From Thermomonas carbonis (lineage in GTDB: Bacteria; Pseudomonadota; Gammaproteobacteria; Xanthomonadales; Xanthomonadaceae): 64,000 nucleotides of DNA. The notes beneath the pieces were generated by a model. The model was not told the DNA's origin. It did not search any database and worked only from the letters and a program-made list of their open reading frames with translations. Of the stretch, positions 63,622-64,000 are shown piece by piece. Each line of letters starts with the position of its first letter. Positions within the stretch are counted from its first letter, which is position 1. Position numbers and translations under genes: made by a program. The stretch covers positions 840,001 to 904,000 of the forward strand of contig NZ_CP060719.1 in the NCBI RefSeq assembly GCF_014396975.1, read 5' to 3'.

Positions 63622-64000
63622 TCAGCCGAACTGCTGCCAGAGTTTCTCGAACTGCAGGCCGAACACGCGCACCAGGTTGGCGTCGTCGGTGACCACCAGG
63701 TTCTCGTCGTTCTTGTCGGTCGCGCTGCGGGTCCAGTTGAAACTGCCGTTGGCCAGCAGGCGTCCATCGACCAAGGCGAACTTGTGGTGCATGTGGTACG
63801 GCGCGCCATCCAGCCGCACCGGCACGCCATGGTCGCGCAGGCGGGCGATGTCGCTGCCGCTGTCGTGCTGCTTGTCGTTGTCGCTGACCACGCGCACCTG
63901 CACGCCGCGCGCATGGCATTCCAGGATCGCGTCGGTCAGGCGATCGTCGGCGATGGTGAACACGCAGATGTCCAGCATCTGCTTGCAGCCGCGCATCAGG
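63622..64000 (-). CDS. Phospholipase D-like protein, C-terminal part (cut by window edge)
   Basis: About 125 residues are visible. The HKD-type motif HHKFALVDGRLLANGSFNWT carries the catalytic His, Lys and Asp. Upstream, AILECHARGVQVRVVSDNDK is the preceding strand. The frame continues past 64000, so the true N-terminus is missing. A single HKD domain of this kind is found in Nuc/mitoPLD-like nucleases and lipid hydrolases; the choice cannot be made here. Confidence 0.8.
   Translation of the reverse strand, partial: LMRGCKQMLDICVFTIADDRLTDAILECHARGVQVRVVSDNDKQHDSGSDIARLRDHGVPVRLDGAPYHMHHKFALVDGRLLANGSFNWTRSATDKNDENLVVTDDANLVRVFGLQFEKLWQQFG

Overview
The window is about 67% G+C, densely packed and on both strands. 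It looks like a chromosomal segment of a Lysobacteraceae/Xanthomonadaceae bacterium (Lysobacter, Luteimonas, Thermomonas or Stenotrophomonas-like). The reasons are the order tyrS / M23 peptidase / anmK, the coaBC-dut-algC block with a long membrane-anchored AlgC, the oleC-oleD pair, a three-part peptide-modification locus that I recall mainly from this family, and the style of the TonB receptor and ECF genes. This placement is inference from gene content. I see no rRNA, tRNA, CRISPR array, phage or intact insertion sequence. No gap without a gene exceeds 300 bases. The longest (64-229, 11827-11989, 26260-26415, 35556-35723, 60382-60543) are each under 170 bases.

Layout. 1-4713: start of tyrS, then cell-wall hydrolysis and recycling (M23 peptidase, anmK, ampG). 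4710-6988: xth, pyrE and a DUF4124-like periplasmic protein. 7004-11826: algC, dut, separate coaB and coaC genes, radC. 11990-16986: argS, a SPOR protein, a lipoprotein hydrolase, a short-chain dehydrogenase and a small drug/metabolite transporter. 17035-18052: a Phd-like antitoxin and zeta-like toxin behind a perfect palindrome. 18062-23920: acyltransferase, speA, M48 peptidase and speE (polyamine synthesis). 23998-30385: a TPR-GGDEF protein, glnB, ubiK, comM and an S9 lipoprotein peptidase.

30410-35555 holds the most interesting system: a SagB-like dehydrogenase, a divergent 91-residue RiPP-type precursor, a convergent cyclase-TPR membrane protein and an upstream cNMP-binding GGDEF protein. 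I recall the first three as the uncharacterised peptide-modification families TIGR04511, TIGR04509 and TIGR04510. By eye the cyclase domain has lost key substrate and transition-state residues. 35724-39790 is aceBA with a divergent LysR gene and two perfect palindromes between them.

39901-46712 is a second notable locus. A secreted fusion of cyanophycinase and isoaspartyl peptidase is divergent from an ECF sigma / FecR / TonB-receptor module. The receptor reading frame is broken by an apparent one-base loss between its STN signalling domain and its plug. 46769-49159 holds an acyltransferase, arfB, a DUF2059 protein and an RluA-family synthase. 49214-56098 is a heavy-metal efflux operon (CzcI-like, czcC, czcB, czcA, czcD). 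56136-60381 holds a serine hydrolase, an AraC regulator, ubiB and ubiJ. 60544-63199 is oleD (also frameshifted in a homopolymer) and oleC. The window closes with a YkgJ-type cysteine-cluster protein and the 3' end of a phospholipase D-like gene.

Many start and stop codons overlap (ATGA, GTGA, TGATG), so translational coupling is common. Three unusually strong palindromic elements sit between genes (11843-11918, 39830-39887, 60404-60512).
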